DNA of 64,000 nucleotides from assembly GCA_001683735.1 (NCBI GenBank), contig LUGG01000011.1, positions 248,001 through 312,000 of the forward strand. The letters are read 5' to 3'. The first letter of the stretch is position 1. Each line of letters opens with the position of its first letter. The notes beneath the pieces are model-generated. The model was not told the DNA's origin. It searched no databases and saw only the letters and a program-made list of their open reading frames with translations. Position numbers and translations under genes: made by a program. Positions 11,875 through 23,137 of this stretch are shown here, piece by piece. Source of the DNA: Grifola frondosa (lineage: Eukaryota > Basidiomycota > Agaricomycetes > Polyporales > Grifolaceae).

Positions 11875-11948
11875 ATAAAAGAGGTCAATAAGGCATACAC
11901 TATCACACGTCGTCCGCCTTTCCCTCCACACCACGCCGTCACAATACC

Positions 11949-12105
11949 ACATCCCTTCCGGACACTGTCCGGAAAGGATGCCAACGCACCAGCATCATCC
12001 GTCTTTCACGCCTCGCCCCCGCCTTCTCTCGCCTCCACGCCGCCACCGCTATCGCGTCGCCGTCACCCGCACCCCGCTCCTGAGTCGCTCGCTGCCGCTG
12101 TTGCG
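11949..12105 (-). repeat. GC-rich repeat with palindromic module (tRNA-Glu-associated family), copy 1
   Basis: One copy of a 39-bp module built around the palindrome TCCGGACACTGTCCGGA, followed by a GC-rich tract with CCACCGCTATCGCGTC and CTCCTGAGTCGC. The same order of parts is found at 22.9-23.1 kb and, decayed, at 46.4-46.9 kb. This copy lacks the tRNA-like head seen in the other two, but an intact tRNA-Glu gene lies about 75 bp away. Strand is set by the head in the other copies. Confidence 0.6.
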
Positions 12106-12200
12106 AATCATAAATACAAAGCCAGTCTGGGTTCCAAGACAAGTCTGAGCAGCATCCATGCAAAGTCCAAATCCACCTGCCCCTGTATGCTGCCGCCATG

Positions 12201-13593
12201 TCACTCCAGAGGGACGTTAGATGGGAAGCTGTCGAAAAAGTTTTCCAGATAGTTGTGGAAAGACTCGTCAATCCTGTTCCCAATCTCGAGCAAAAATTGG
12301 GCCGATTTCTCCTGCAATGTCGAGAGACAATTCCGCGTGCCATTCGGTGGGTCTTCAACGGGGGTGCCAGTCTTCAACAGGTCAAACAAGGTGGCAAAGT
12401 TGTGGGTCCCATTGCGCAAGTTGGCAATGCTCCAGTATGAGTCCAGCAGTACTGGGGTCCCAAACTGCATGCATCACATGTCAGCATCATGCACCGCCCA
12501 AGCACATGCACTCACATGTAGGTATATGTGTAGTAGCCGGTTCCGCGCCTTGATATCATTCTCGATTGACCGCTTGAAAAGCCGATACTGTGTACGATAC
12601 TCCTGATCAGCACGCCTCTCCTTCTCATCCATATTCTCAAAGTGTGCCCGCCAGAAACCCGAACGGTCTTCTGCAAATGCACCACCATAGAATTTCTGCT
12701 TAAACTGTGTCCCGCCCGGTCCTGTTGCCTTGTCCTCGAAATCGAATGCAAACTTGATGGCCTCCATTTTCAAAAACAGTTTTTCCGAGTACATTTGGCA
12801 CTCGGCAACTGTGTCTGCATCGATGATTGCCTGTATGCGCATATAAGCACTATACGCACACTCAGTGCACACACAGGCTCACCTTTTGCCTCTTGAGGGC
12901 TTTTGATAGGAGGTCTTCTTCCTCGTCAACCTCCGCACTGCCCTTCAACACGTCTGACCAAGATGCACTCGTGGTTCCGATGGTCCCTTCCCACAGGGTA
13001 TCCTAAGAGCGTGTGAGGTGTGAGATGTGCATTATATAAACTGGGACACTCACCCATTCCTCCTGTCTTGCATTGTTCACATATCCACGAAACAGCCGAC
13101 GGAAAGCAGCCACCTCCAGTGCTTTTTGTGGTGCCACCTTGGGGTCGAATTGATCGTTCCAAAAACTCTGCCGGAGAGATCGGGTCTTCACCCACAGCTT
13201 CGAGAATGCTTGCACATCGTGCAGTGGCCTCGGCAAAAGCCTTCGTCGGTGCAGGCACACCCACATCTGCATTCGCCCTAGCATCCTGCGTCACCTGCAT
13301 TTATTAGCATGCATTGCGAGCATGTCCCACGATCTCACCTGTGCACTGCCCTGCATTTCTGGTGTTTCAGTCATGCCCTGTGTTTCGGTCTCGTTGTCGG
13401 TCTCAGTATCTCCTTCATCAAAGTCATCCCCGACAAATTCATGTGCCACCTTGCGGACACGTCGGTGCAGCTGCTTGCGTTTCTTCTTGCTGTTTGGTGA
13501 TGCTGTCTCCTCCAACTGATGACCCATGGCGTACTCCAAAACCTGGTCCAGGACACGAATGACGGCAACATCAGAATCGAGCGTGAGCAGCAT
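12201..13593 (-). CDS. Hypothetical protein, divergent partner of the DUF3435 recombinase
   Basis: Not recognised. Start ATG 13593 (MLLTLDSDVAVIRVLDQVLE), stop 12201. Early residues hold a basic stretch (KKKRKQLHRRVRK), then an acidic stretch DDFDEGDTETDNETE. The middle has FDPKVAPQKALEVAAFRRLF and GYVNNARQEEW, then DTLWEGTIGTTSASWSD. The C-terminal half is charged and helical (EKLFLKMEAIKFAFDFEDK, GFWRAHFENMDEKERRAD, NDIKARNRLLHIYLH) and ends NFFDSFPSNVPLE. Introns with good GTGAGT/CAG borders fit near 13,296-13,338, 13,003-13,052, 12,832-12,883 and 12,470-12,520. One frame change near 13,170 was not resolved. No transposase, helicase or zinc-finger motif is seen. It shares a promoter region of about 290 bp with the recombinase, which suggests an element-encoded accessory protein (inference). 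Confidence 0.6.
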
Positions 13594-13885
13594 TGGACGC
13601 AGTGTGGTTAAAGAAAAGAAAATGCACGATGTGCACGTCTGTGAGTTAGCAAGAGCAAGTGCTTTGTAGCCCTAACCTACCCTAGATTGAGGCGCACACG
13701 ATCAGTCGATGGTCGATCAAACTAAACATGTTACGTCATTGGTTAACGCTACCTCCTCCTACCAAAATTTGAGATATAAACTTGGGACATCCTCAAAAAT
13801 GCTTGTTCATTCTTTCCCCCCAATTTCTCTCTTAATTCACTACATAGCTGAGCACTGTGAGCTGTCACTCCTCTGTCGTGACTCG
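13594..13885. promoter_or_regulatory. Bidirectional promoter region of the recombinase element
   Basis: About 290 bp between the start codons of the two divergent element genes. It includes an AT-rich segment with GAGATATAAACTTGGGA near 13,770, which could serve as a TATA-like signal for the plus-strand gene. This is inferred from position. Confidence 0.35.
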
Positions 13886-16800
13886 ATGCCTCCCCTCCTT
13901 GCGAAGAAGCGTCTCGGGATGCAGGCAACACTCCAAAAGCGGCTAGCCAATCCTATTTTAGCTGAAAAATACAATGCTCCACTGGACGAGCTACATTTCA
14001 AACATCTCCAAAAGGGGACCTTGAACACTCACGAGCGTCTTCGAAATTACTGGCGAAATTTCATCCAAACTTCACAGGAAGAATCTAAATTGTTTGCCGA
14101 GGGAATCAGCGAGGAAATGGTTCAAGGCGTCAGCATGCCCTCGTTAGGTTATGTACCAATACTTACTGTGTGAAATTGTGTGATCACTGACGCATCTCCT
14201 TCCAGAGTGCCTAAAGGAATTCGCCCGCTACCTTGTAATGAGCCTCGAGGGTATGCTAGATCCCAGAGCTTCATCTCGAAGAAAACTCTCTGTCTGTATA
14301 TCTCGACCTTCCTCAACATGTGGCCACGATACTGCTCCGTGTATCTCTCATCCCGCTACCTATTTCAGGTCAAGGCTTACATCAACTCGGATGCATTTCG
14401 TGATCTGGCCCTCCTTACCACTGCTATGCGTACCAAGCGGGTCGCTGATTCTGTGGATGTCGATGCAGTCATTTGTGCTATATGGCACGACACCACCTTC
14501 ATACGCACTAATCGCATGCGTGTTCAGATGGCTTTCATATGCATGCTCTCTGCCATCTCTGCGGAACGCCCAGGTGCAATTGTCGAGTCTGGTACCCATC
14601 GTAACACCAACCAGGCACTCGAGTACCGTGACTTTGCCATCTGGGTCATCCCCATGAAGGAGACAAAGCGCATCGTTGTCGTCGCTGCGGTCACCATCCG
14701 TCTCCTCAAAGGTCAGCGAGAAAATGATGCCTTCTTCAAGAGCTTCATCATCTTTCCGGAGCCCCCTACATCTCGTGCATCATGTCCTATGATGTCACTT
14801 CTTACAATGGCACTGGAGGATGGTATCTTTTCTGATGTGAGCACCATCGACGAGATCCTTTATCCCAAGCGCTTCCCCGACCACATGCATCGACTTTCCT
14901 TCAAGCCCGGGAAGGAGCGCCTCCTCGTCCTCCGCAATGAGGTCTTGGGCCCAGATGGCTGGACCATCTCTCCTACGAAGGCGCTTGGATATGACCCATA
15001 CAGGCGACTTCTGAGCCAATGCGGTAAAGCTGCGGGTTTTGGTGCGTGTATGCACTTTTCAGATGCCACCACAGGATGCTGACAGGATCGATGTGATATG
15101 TGGTATGTCCTACAGATCATTTCACACCATATGACATGCGTCGAGGAGCTGCTAACGAGGCTGATGCACAGCTCAGTGCGAACGACCGTGACCTTCTTTT
15201 GGGTCATGTGTCTGGTACCGAGCAATTCTATGTGCGTGTTGATACTCTTCATGCATATTTGTGCTATTTCATGCTAATCGTCCATCCAGGCTAGCTATCA
15301 AAGCAGACTGTCATGTGTTGACGTCCAAGGTCTCTATTATCAGCGTGGCCAGGATGGTCAAGCGAAACAACTTATTCGGGTGCGTGTGTACGGGCTGCAC
15401 ATCAGCAATGCCAGATATACACTGCTCATGGTTGCTTACTTCAGGCCGTTCGTGGGATGTCCAGCACCCGTGATCCAAACGCACCCATGCAGCTCTCTGT
15501 AGAATATAGGCATGCTGTCTTGACGCATCCTGAGCATGTTGCCATGCTCGAACATGCTAATAAGGTATCGGTAGACTGCTACATACAGAATAATTAAGCC
15601 ACTGATGTATACTCATTCTTGTTTTACAGCTAGATGTGGAGGCGAAACGACTAGAGGCCCAGCTGGAAGCACAGGATTCAGAGAATGAGGTGCTCTCACT
15701 GCAGATCACTGAGGCACGCAAGGAGGCCCGTGTCGCACACCAGAAGTACAACTCATCCGTGTATAATGAGATGAGAAACCAATTGGTCATGGTGCGCAAA
15801 GAATACTTTCAGAAAGCCTCATATAGGCAGTTACATGGACCGGTACGTTCACCTGTTCTCAAGCCATTATATTGGTCTGACTGTGCCTGCCGCTGATTGC
15901 AGGCCCCCACTGCACCTGTGATGATGGCCAACACAGTGCCATCAACTTCCTCCTCGAGTCTAAAGGAAAATGTTCCCCCTCTCATGTTACAACCACCGTC
16001 TTCCTCTACGACAACACCTCAAGCTGCAAATGACATCATCTCGACTGATCATCTGGCAGAAGGCCTCGTGCTCGACCTCAACGCCGAGAAAGATCACGAA
16101 TTGCTGTACATACTTTACGAGTTCGCGCAAACAGGGCAGGTAGATGGAACTGGTCACCTGTGCACTGCCATCAAGGCCCTTCTGGCACTTCCGACACGCC
16201 CATTTGCACCTTGTTACCCCGGTGAAATGCCGACTCCCCAGAACAAATGTCCTGTCTGCGGCATACTTTGCACGTAAGCCGAAACATTCCATCATTGTTT
16301 TTTGTATACCCCATGACGTATTGCCATAGGCCACAAATCCTCAAGTCTAACGTAGCTACTCACATTCACGGCTGTATCCAAAAACAGAAGACGGCGGAAG
16401 CTCTCACGATGATCGAGAATGCATACACTCCTTCTCGATGCCGATGGCAGTCGTGCGGGAGTACGGAGAAGGTCTTTACAGATCGTGCATCTTTCGTGAA
16501 ACATCTCAGCGGCCATTTGCAATTTGTGCAGCATTTGGGAGCACGCGACAAAGCAAGGCCTTGCAAATGGCCGCTGATGTCCGGCCAGGTATGCAATGAG
16601 GAACGATGCGATGATTGGGCTGCACACTTCGCCGAGGTCCATATGATCAACACAAAGAAGACAGTTGCTGTTGACTTCTGTTACATCTGCTATGAATGGT
16701 ACATTTCACGTCTAATTGGACCTTCTTGCTTTTGACATTTCAAATAACCTTCAGGTTTGTCGATGAAGATGGCGATAAACACTTGTGGCGCGAGCATTGT

Positions 16801-18180
16801 ATGCTCCACTATGAGTTTCTGTTCATGAACTTCGAGGAACGACAGACTGATCCAGTGACCTTCCCCGCAGGCCCTTCGCCTTGTGCAAATAACTGTGTTG
16901 AATTTCCGAAAGGCGAAGGCCTCGGAGGTCTGCACCCGGAATTTCATGGACATATTGAAGCTGGTGTCGTCCACGCTCCCATGTTCTGCCCCTGGTGCGT
17001 GTATAACGAGGAGCTAGCGATGGAGAGGCGAATGTGGCAGTAAGTCTTGTAACCTCATTAAATTGATGCCATACTTTCCCCGGTTTGACATTGTGCGCAG
17101 ATGGACAGACAATGAATTCTTCAGTCAACATTTGGCCCCTCATGTCAAAAGCCTACCCACGTCTTCCATGTGCCCTGTTCCTAGCTGCGGCACACATATA
17201 TTCACCGTGTTCGAGTTGCTATATCACCTTGTCACGTTCCATCGCTTGCCCGTTTGTGGCTCACGTCGATGCAAATTTGCAAGTCGCCTTCGGCTGCCTG
17301 AGAAAATGTCTCAGTTGCAAGCTGTCGAAACACAAGAGGGGAAGATTGACAGGAATGACATCAATGCGGAGGTACGCTCCTCGTGCATATCTTATAAACG
17401 CAGCTTAGCTGCGGCGCTCCATAGCCTGTCGCATCCACATCGACAGGGTCTTCTGCGGAGGTACGCTCCTTGTGCAGATAGTATCTTATAAATGCAGCTT
17501 AGCTGCGGCGCTCCATAGCCTGTCGCATCCACCATCGACAGGGTCTTCTGCAAATGCAGCGAACGAGGCACAAAAGAGGATGAGGGATCATGGGGATGCA
17601 GAGGTATGCTCTATCCGAACATCTCATGAACATTCCTTAGCCAGAGTTCTTGCAGCCTGTTGCAGCATCCTCGAAGAAGCACAAGATGGATACCCCAAAG
17701 GTACTAAATTCACCTCTATTCGGTGCACGCATATATTAATTTGAGATACAGTGGAAGTGTCGTGGCTGTCACAAAGTCTTGCTGGACATCCACGGACACA
17801 TTGCAAACAGCAAGCCGGAATCTCCATGTCACAAAAAAGCTCAATATTATGCTTTCGAGGGTGGCAAGAATGTGGGCGAAGCGATCACCTATGAGCCACA
17901 GGTCGCTGCGTCTGATTGAATGTTTATTCATTATTCACTTGCTGAGTTTTCTTTCAAAATCCAGAATCATGTCCAACTCAAATCCCGAAGCAAACACGGA
18001 CGCAAGCACAAGTGTATGAAATGCCGAAACACGTTCTATGATATCCGCGAGCACCTTCCTAACTCCGAATGCAAAGCAACCAAGTTCAGAATTCGTGATC
18101 CCAGTGCAACTAGGGATGTGTTTGGCCAAGAGTACGACTTCACTGCATGGTCTGCCACTGCTCGCCCTTACAATGTTTGA
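13886..18180 (+). CDS. DUF3435-type tyrosine recombinase fused to coiled coil and zinc fingers
   Basis: Probable site-specific recombinase of a mobile element. Start ATG 13886 (MPPLLAKKRLGMQATLQKR). The central part matches the DUF3435 layout: MRTKRVADSVDVDAVICAIW, AISAERPGAIVESG (box I Arg, about 14,565), LEYRDFAIWVIPMKETKR, TMALEDGIFSDVSTIDEIL, then after an intron FTPYDMRRGAANEAD (box II, about 15,130), DLLLGHVSG and, after another intron, ASYQSRLSCVDVQGLYY with the presumed nucleophilic Tyr near 15,297. A Glu-rich coiled coil follows (about 15,630-15,830). A long C-terminal region carries Cys/His clusters: NKCPVCGILC, SRCRWQSCGS...HLSGH, FCYICYEW, PMFCPWCVYNEE, SMCPVPSCGTH, a Cys-x2-Cys segment WKCRGCHKVLLDIHGHI, and KHKCMKCRNTFYDIREHLP. 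Introns carry clear GT/AG borders, but 14,150-14,300 and 17,340-17,760 are not fully resolved. C-terminal fingers may bind DNA. Confidence 0.72.
17367..17549. repeat. Tandem duplication, about 89-94 bp x 2
   Basis: Two near-identical units start at 17,367 and 17,456. Each contains GGTACGCTCCT, a small inverted repeat GCAGCTTAGCTGC, and CGACAGGGTCTTCTGC. The decayed relative at 42.6 kb has only one unit. It lies in the 3' part of the recombinase gene, in what looks like an intron plus small exon. Confidence 0.85.
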
Positions 18181-18382
18181 TATGGTGCATGTTGAACTGG
18201 TATCAACTTGTTGTTCATGTCCCCACCTGTTTTTGATGCATTATTTCCATCCTACCAGTCTGTCTTGCCATTGTTGTTCTGTTGTTTGATTGTATCACTA
18301 TGTTGGACTCATGTAGCCTCATTGCTACCATACGTGTAGTCTTTTTGCCCTTTTTTATGTACAAAAAGCTTCGAAAGCAACT

Positions 18383-20982
18383 CTAAGACGAGAGCACCGC
18401 ACGCCTGAGCCTCGTGATGCGATCCTGCACCGTCCGCCCCATCGCTCGCAAGTCATTCCCATGATCGCAGATCACTCTCAGTTCCTCGACATGCGTCTGC
18501 TTCCCCGACGCTCCCATTCCAGTCGCTGCCGACGCTCCGCCGTCCGCATGTCCTGCACCACAGGCTTGCGCACCCGCCAGAAGTCTACCCGGTTCAAAGG
18601 CAGCAGTGGCCCTTGCATCAGGCCTCCGCCACCAGCGCATGAAGAGCCCAATCATTATGGCCATGAGGTTGAACGCCTTCGGCGCATCGATCGCAATATA
18701 GAAATATCAGAACTTACAAGGGCTTTCTCCGCAATGGGAGAACGGTCCTTCACCTCCAAGAAAAGACGCATGACTTTGGCAACTTCCAGAAGGGCATGAG
18801 CTGACAGACAACACTCCGGCACGCGAGATATGAGAAGAGAAAGTGCGATCTAGGCGAGGCGGTCAGCACCTGCGGTAATTAACTACATCATCGCCTGCAG
18901 GACTCACCGCGGCCGAGAAACAGTTTGACCACATCATGACAGAACGGATGCAGAACTCGGGCTCCTGTCTATAATATGTCTCCAAGTTCCATATCAAGTT
19001 GCGTGTCCCCCTGAAGATCGCCATTACGGATGGCATATGAGTGTGCTTCGAAGTGAAGCCATCAGTGAGAGCTTGCACATAGTGCCCGCGATGGAGGTTG
19101 AGTAGGGCTGGTAAGCACCAGCATGTGAGCACATGACCAGACATCGTGAAAGACATTCGGCTTACCGAGTTCACGATCCAGGAACGCCCAGCGTTGAACC
19201 ACGTTCATGGAATTGCCTGCGGACGGCCCGGAGACCATATGGAGGATAGGCGGCATATAAAATTCTCTAATCCTGATGTCCATTGCGACAACATCGGAGT
19301 ATAGTGGTGGCGGTGAGCCGACAACTAACTCAAGCGCGGGAGCCATGCTTTCGGCCATGAACCCATGCAGCCAATGTAGAATGTAGATCTGTTGATGATC
19401 GTCAGAAAGGTGAGACGCGGAATAACAGTAGAAAGCAAAAGACGCACAAATTTCTTTCGGTGTCTTAGACGGAAGTTCATCATCTCCACGGAGGGTGGGT
19501 GGTTTGGCATCCACATATCGATAAGCAATGCATGGAGGACGCCGCAGCATCAAGGACTGCGTGATTGACAAACGACTAAGTGACGCTTCCGCCATAAGTA
19601 AAACTCCGACGTACCAGGCGCATGTCTATGAACAGCAAGGACCACAACAACGTTCGCCGCTTGTCAAGTTCCTCAGGAATTACTTTGGACCTGATAGCTT
19701 CATGGTCTACATCAACAGGAGTGTCAGCGAAATACCCGAATCTTGGGAGACATCTGGGACATACGAAGGCCGAGCTGTGCGAAATAGATATAAGTCGTGA
19801 AACGAAAACAGAAATCTATGAAACACTCACGCTCAGAGCTAGCTTCCCACAAAGACCCTGTTAATATATTAGCGACCAATGTGCCGACATTATGGAGACG
19901 AGATTGTACCATAATTCCCCAAGCATGTTCAAGCGCGCTTACTATTAGAGTACACAACCAGATACCATACCATATACATCTAAAGACTTGTGGCCAACAC
20001 GCTCGGTGCTTAATCGAAGGATCTGACGTACCAGCGCATTGACGACATCCGTACTCGGTTCATCAATGACAGACGATTCACACACGGCAGCACGAGCGAG
20101 TTGGTGATACTTCTCCGACGCAGCACGCCCTGAGCGTTGCTGCGGATCGACAGCTGTTCCAATGGCGAGGACGATGAGGAAATAGCTAAGCCGTGCAGGT
20201 AGCACCGACTGTATCGGGGACTTGTAGATGCTGTGGATAAGATTTGGAATACAAACCGAGCCAGTGCTCAGCCTCGGCCGGAGATGGGAGCATTTGATGG
20301 ATGCGTTGCCGTAACTCCGGATTTAGGACGACACCGATAGACCACGGAGCAGGGAAATTATCGCTCAGCCGCAAAATGTCTTCAGGCAAGCTCAAGTCAT
20401 CACTTGTACCGTTGGTATAGGATGAAGAACGGCTCTGATAAGGGAGAAGCCACTGAGAGATAATCACCGCGCATGGTCGTGGATTTGGAACGGACACGTG
20501 TGGATTCGAGGGCAGAGAGCGAGCGGTGGTGGGGAGGTCGAAGAGGTTGAGGAACGATGCGGAAGATGCACGGCAGGAGCTCACGGAGGGACGAGCGACC
20601 TAGGGTGCGAGAGTGAGGGGCGGCGAGTGCTGGAGACAGAAGTCTTGCGGTGGGGAGGCTAGCACGGGCCGGCGAGCCTGGCTGGACGTTGGCCACCAAG
20701 CGCTGATGGCAGATATGGTGGCAGAGCGATGCCGCACGTAGGTGGGGGAGCAGGGGATAGCTGGTGCACGCGGAGGAGGAGGAAGAGGCTTAGTGGGGCG
20801 GATTTTCTGCTGTGGGGATGGGAGAGAAATGCGTAAGCAGGGACTGGCGCTGGAGCTGAAGTAGTAATGGTTGTGACAGATGTTGATTCCGCGGGAACAG
20901 AAGTAGACATGGATATGCTATAGGGAGATATTTGCAAATGAGGTGAGCGCGGAAGGAAGTGAAGCAGGGATACAAAAACCAT
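18383..20982 (-). CDS. Fungal-specific transcription-factor-domain protein without visible Zn2Cys6 cluster
   Basis: The middle and C-terminal exons resemble the middle homology region of basidiomycete Zn2Cys6 regulators. In order: LPEDILRLSDNFPAPWSIGV, RIHQMLPSPAEAEHWLGLY, RLSYFLIVLAIGTAVDP, RAASEKYHQLARAAVCES, a WYLVVYS-type segment with RALEHAWGIMVQSRLHNVG, LHWLHGFMAESMAPALELVV, LLNLHRGHYVQALTDGFTS, and RNLIWNLETYYRQEPEFCIR. After a final intron come AFNLMAIMIGLFMRWWRRP and the tail ending RLRRAVLSS (stop 18,383). The N-terminus at 20.5-20.98 kb is Ser/Pro/Thr-rich with no Cys6 pattern. The start given (MVFVSLLHF, 20,982) is a guess; 20,911 or 20,584 are alternatives. It may regulate transcription without its own zinc cluster or may have lost that exon. 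Convergent with the recombinase gene. Confidence 0.6.
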
Positions 20983-21439
20983 CAGGTCCGATCAGCACGA
21001 ACTCAGCATTCATATTCGAACACGGCGTACTCACCTGAAATGGATACAACGCTAATAAAGATGTCTCGGAATGTTTTGAGTGCAGTTAGATTGAAGAATG
21101 AGACGAATTGACGGCGAAAGTTGATTGCAACGTGCGTGTGACTGTTCGTGGACGAGTAAGGCTACAGAGGGGGTATGCTTGTTCAACAAGAGAGACTATG
21201 AGTAGGCAATGCAAGAGAATGCGGTGAGCACTAGACTGTCATTCTGAATGTCGGCAGCAATGGAGGTACGGTGGTGGTCGGCATTGTCGTCTATGGAGAG
21301 AAGGGTGAGAAACCAAAGTTGAACTTGCGCGTCCAAATGTGGGCACAGGCTACCTGCCTTTTTGGGAACACCGTGTGACAACCAACTTGAAGTCTTTCAC
21401 AACGATAGTACTAATCCTCAGGCAGTCGTCGACGTCCGA

Positions 21440-22664
21440 TCTCCCCGCCTATGCCTTTCCCTTCCTCGGCGCAGTGCTCGCTGCCACGTTCTACGCGGAC
21501 CGCACCCTCATGCTCGGCCTGAAGCTCCCGCTGTACCTCTGCTCCATGTGCCTCCTCGAGGTTGTACGCTGCTACAGTGCGAGCTGCGCCCGCCTCTCAT
21601 GGCCATGTCGAGAACGACGTGTTCTGCTCGTGCTCGGAGCCCCCCAGTGAGTGCTCGCGCAACCTCTTCGCCTTTCTCACCTGCACAAACACCCTGGGCT
21701 CGTGCCTCCTTTTTCTCTACGCAGATGATCCACCGCAGCATCCCCAATGCTGATGTCGACATGGATGCCGCCCTTACCCTTCACACCCAATGCACCCTTC
21801 GCGCTGGCCCTGCACTTGGCGGCCTGGGCAATCTGTACTCCTTTGCGCGCCTCCTCGTGGCGCACCTAGACGCAGCTATCTGCCTCATCCACGTCGTCGG
21901 CATGTGCGCCGTCACAGCACCTGCAGCTGCTGTGTGCATGTATACCGCGGGCACGTCTGTGGTCGACTGCGCGACACTCCTCGGGTATGAGGGCATCCAC
22001 GCGTTCGAGATCCTCTTGCGGGCAGCCCTATCGGGCGCAACGGTTCGTGTGCGTCCTCTATTCATATTTTCGCCATATTTGGACTCATATGCATCCTGTG
22101 CAATTCTCCGAACAACCAGCCCTTTGACCAAGCATCCCCCACCCCATCATCTGTGTTAATCAGTACCACGCGCCCAATCCAACCCATCAGCCTCGCACAG
22201 CACGCATTTTGGTCCTGCTCTACGAAGAATGCGGAATGAAGCGCGAAGAACACTTCGGAGATCTCGAACGGCGCATGCACGGTTTCATCGGCGCCTCGCA
22301 AGAAGCAGAAGAAAATTGTCGCCCCACAACCACATCCCGCAACCACATCCGTGCAACCCGACACTGTTCCCTCCACACAGACCCATTCACCTGTGCATGT
22401 TCCCTCCCCATAAGCCAGTACTCCGCCCTATCCTCCCAGCTCACGCCTGCGCTGTTGCCGTCACCCCTCACCCTCGAGGAAGTCGCGCTGCTCCCGTTCG
22501 AGGCATCTTCACTCACCGCGCAGTCCGCATGTTCGGCGATATCCTCGCTGCATTTGTGTGATACACAGACAGCGAGTTTCGCGCGATCTTCTGTCCCTGT
22601 AATCGTAGATAAGTGCGGAACATGTATCTTGGGTTCAGAAAAGGCTCTAAATGTCAGTATATGA
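21440..22664 (+). CDS. GC-rich gene of unknown function, boundaries uncertain
   Basis: Not recognised. GC-rich, CpG-rich DNA with open frames and splice-like signals: GTGAGT at about 21,647 and CTACGCAG at about 21,724, followed by MIHRSIPNADVDMDAALTL and a hydrophobic, Ala/Val-rich part (ICLIHVVGMCAVTAPAAAV, then GYEGIHAFEILLRAAL). A possible further exon at about 22,165-22,310 reads RILVLLYEECGMKREEHFGD. The hydrophobic stretches suggest a membrane protein. Frames on the minus strand are also open, as expected for GC-rich sequence, so the coding strand is not certain. Confidence 0.3.
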
Positions 22665-22907
22665 AAATTTAAGGAGTCTCATGAGAGGTCGAGTTCCGGA
22701 GTCCAAAAATACTCGGATTACAGAGGATGTACAAAAAACAGAGTTTCAATAGCTCAGTTATATGGAGAATCTCAAGCGACGGAGATATCTATGAAGCTGC
22801 TCGAGAGATGCAAGGAAGACATTCAGTATTGTCCGCCAAGTCCGGAGAGGTCCGGAGTCACGACCATATCTGGTGCTTTAGATTCTGGGGTTCCGCAGTG
22901 AATGCCG

Positions 22908-23137
22908 CATCCCTTCCGGACAGTGTCCGGAAAGGATGCCAACGCACATCCCTTCCGGACAGTGTCCGGAAAGGATGCCAACGCACCTGCGTCGCCGCCG
23001 CACCTGCGCCGTCCGCCTCACCTGCACCCCCCGCGCCGCCACGCCGCCGCTATCGCGTCATGGCGCGGCGCGTGTACGGCTACAATTATACCACCGCCGT
23101 CGAAAGGCGATAATGTTAGCCGTTACACCACATCGGA
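22908..23137 (-). repeat. tRNA-Glu-headed GC-rich repeat, copy 2
   Basis: On the minus strand it opens with the 5' half of tRNA-Glu (TCCGATGTGGTGTAACGG..., A-box-like) followed by sequence similar to the tRNA intron (GGTATAATTGTAGCC) and then CGCGATAG, the 3' anticodon-stem strand. After that it diverges into a GC-rich tract without a B box. It ends in two exact tandem copies (22,908-22,946 and 22,947-22,985) of the 39-bp module with the palindrome TCCGGACA(G/C)TGTCCGGA. It sits at the left edge of the AT-rich block. A tRNA-derived SINE or a repeat that captured a tRNA gene are both possible. Confidence 0.65.

Larger units (their letters stand above)
12100..18320 (+). mobile_element. Putative DUF3435 tyrosine-recombinase element with two divergent genes
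   Basis: About 6.2 kb holding a recombinase/zinc-finger gene (plus strand) and a divergent gene of unknown function (minus strand). A decayed copy of its right part (17.46-18.32 kb) is found at 42.61-43.47 kb. Similarity between the two stops just after TGTTGGACTCAT(G/A)TAGC, so the right end is probably near 18,320. The left end is not defined and is set only by the flanking repeat. I see no terminal inverted repeats or long terminal repeats, which agrees with tyrosine-recombinase DNA elements (Cryptons, Captain-type). Mobility is inferred from the recombinase and the second copy, not from target-site duplications. Confidence 0.6.

Noticed and set aside
12100..18320. Call it a Starship element
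   Set aside because: Starships are large cargo-bearing elements described in ascomycetes, with a Captain at one end. Here only two genes are seen, no cargo is demonstrated, and the left end is unknown.
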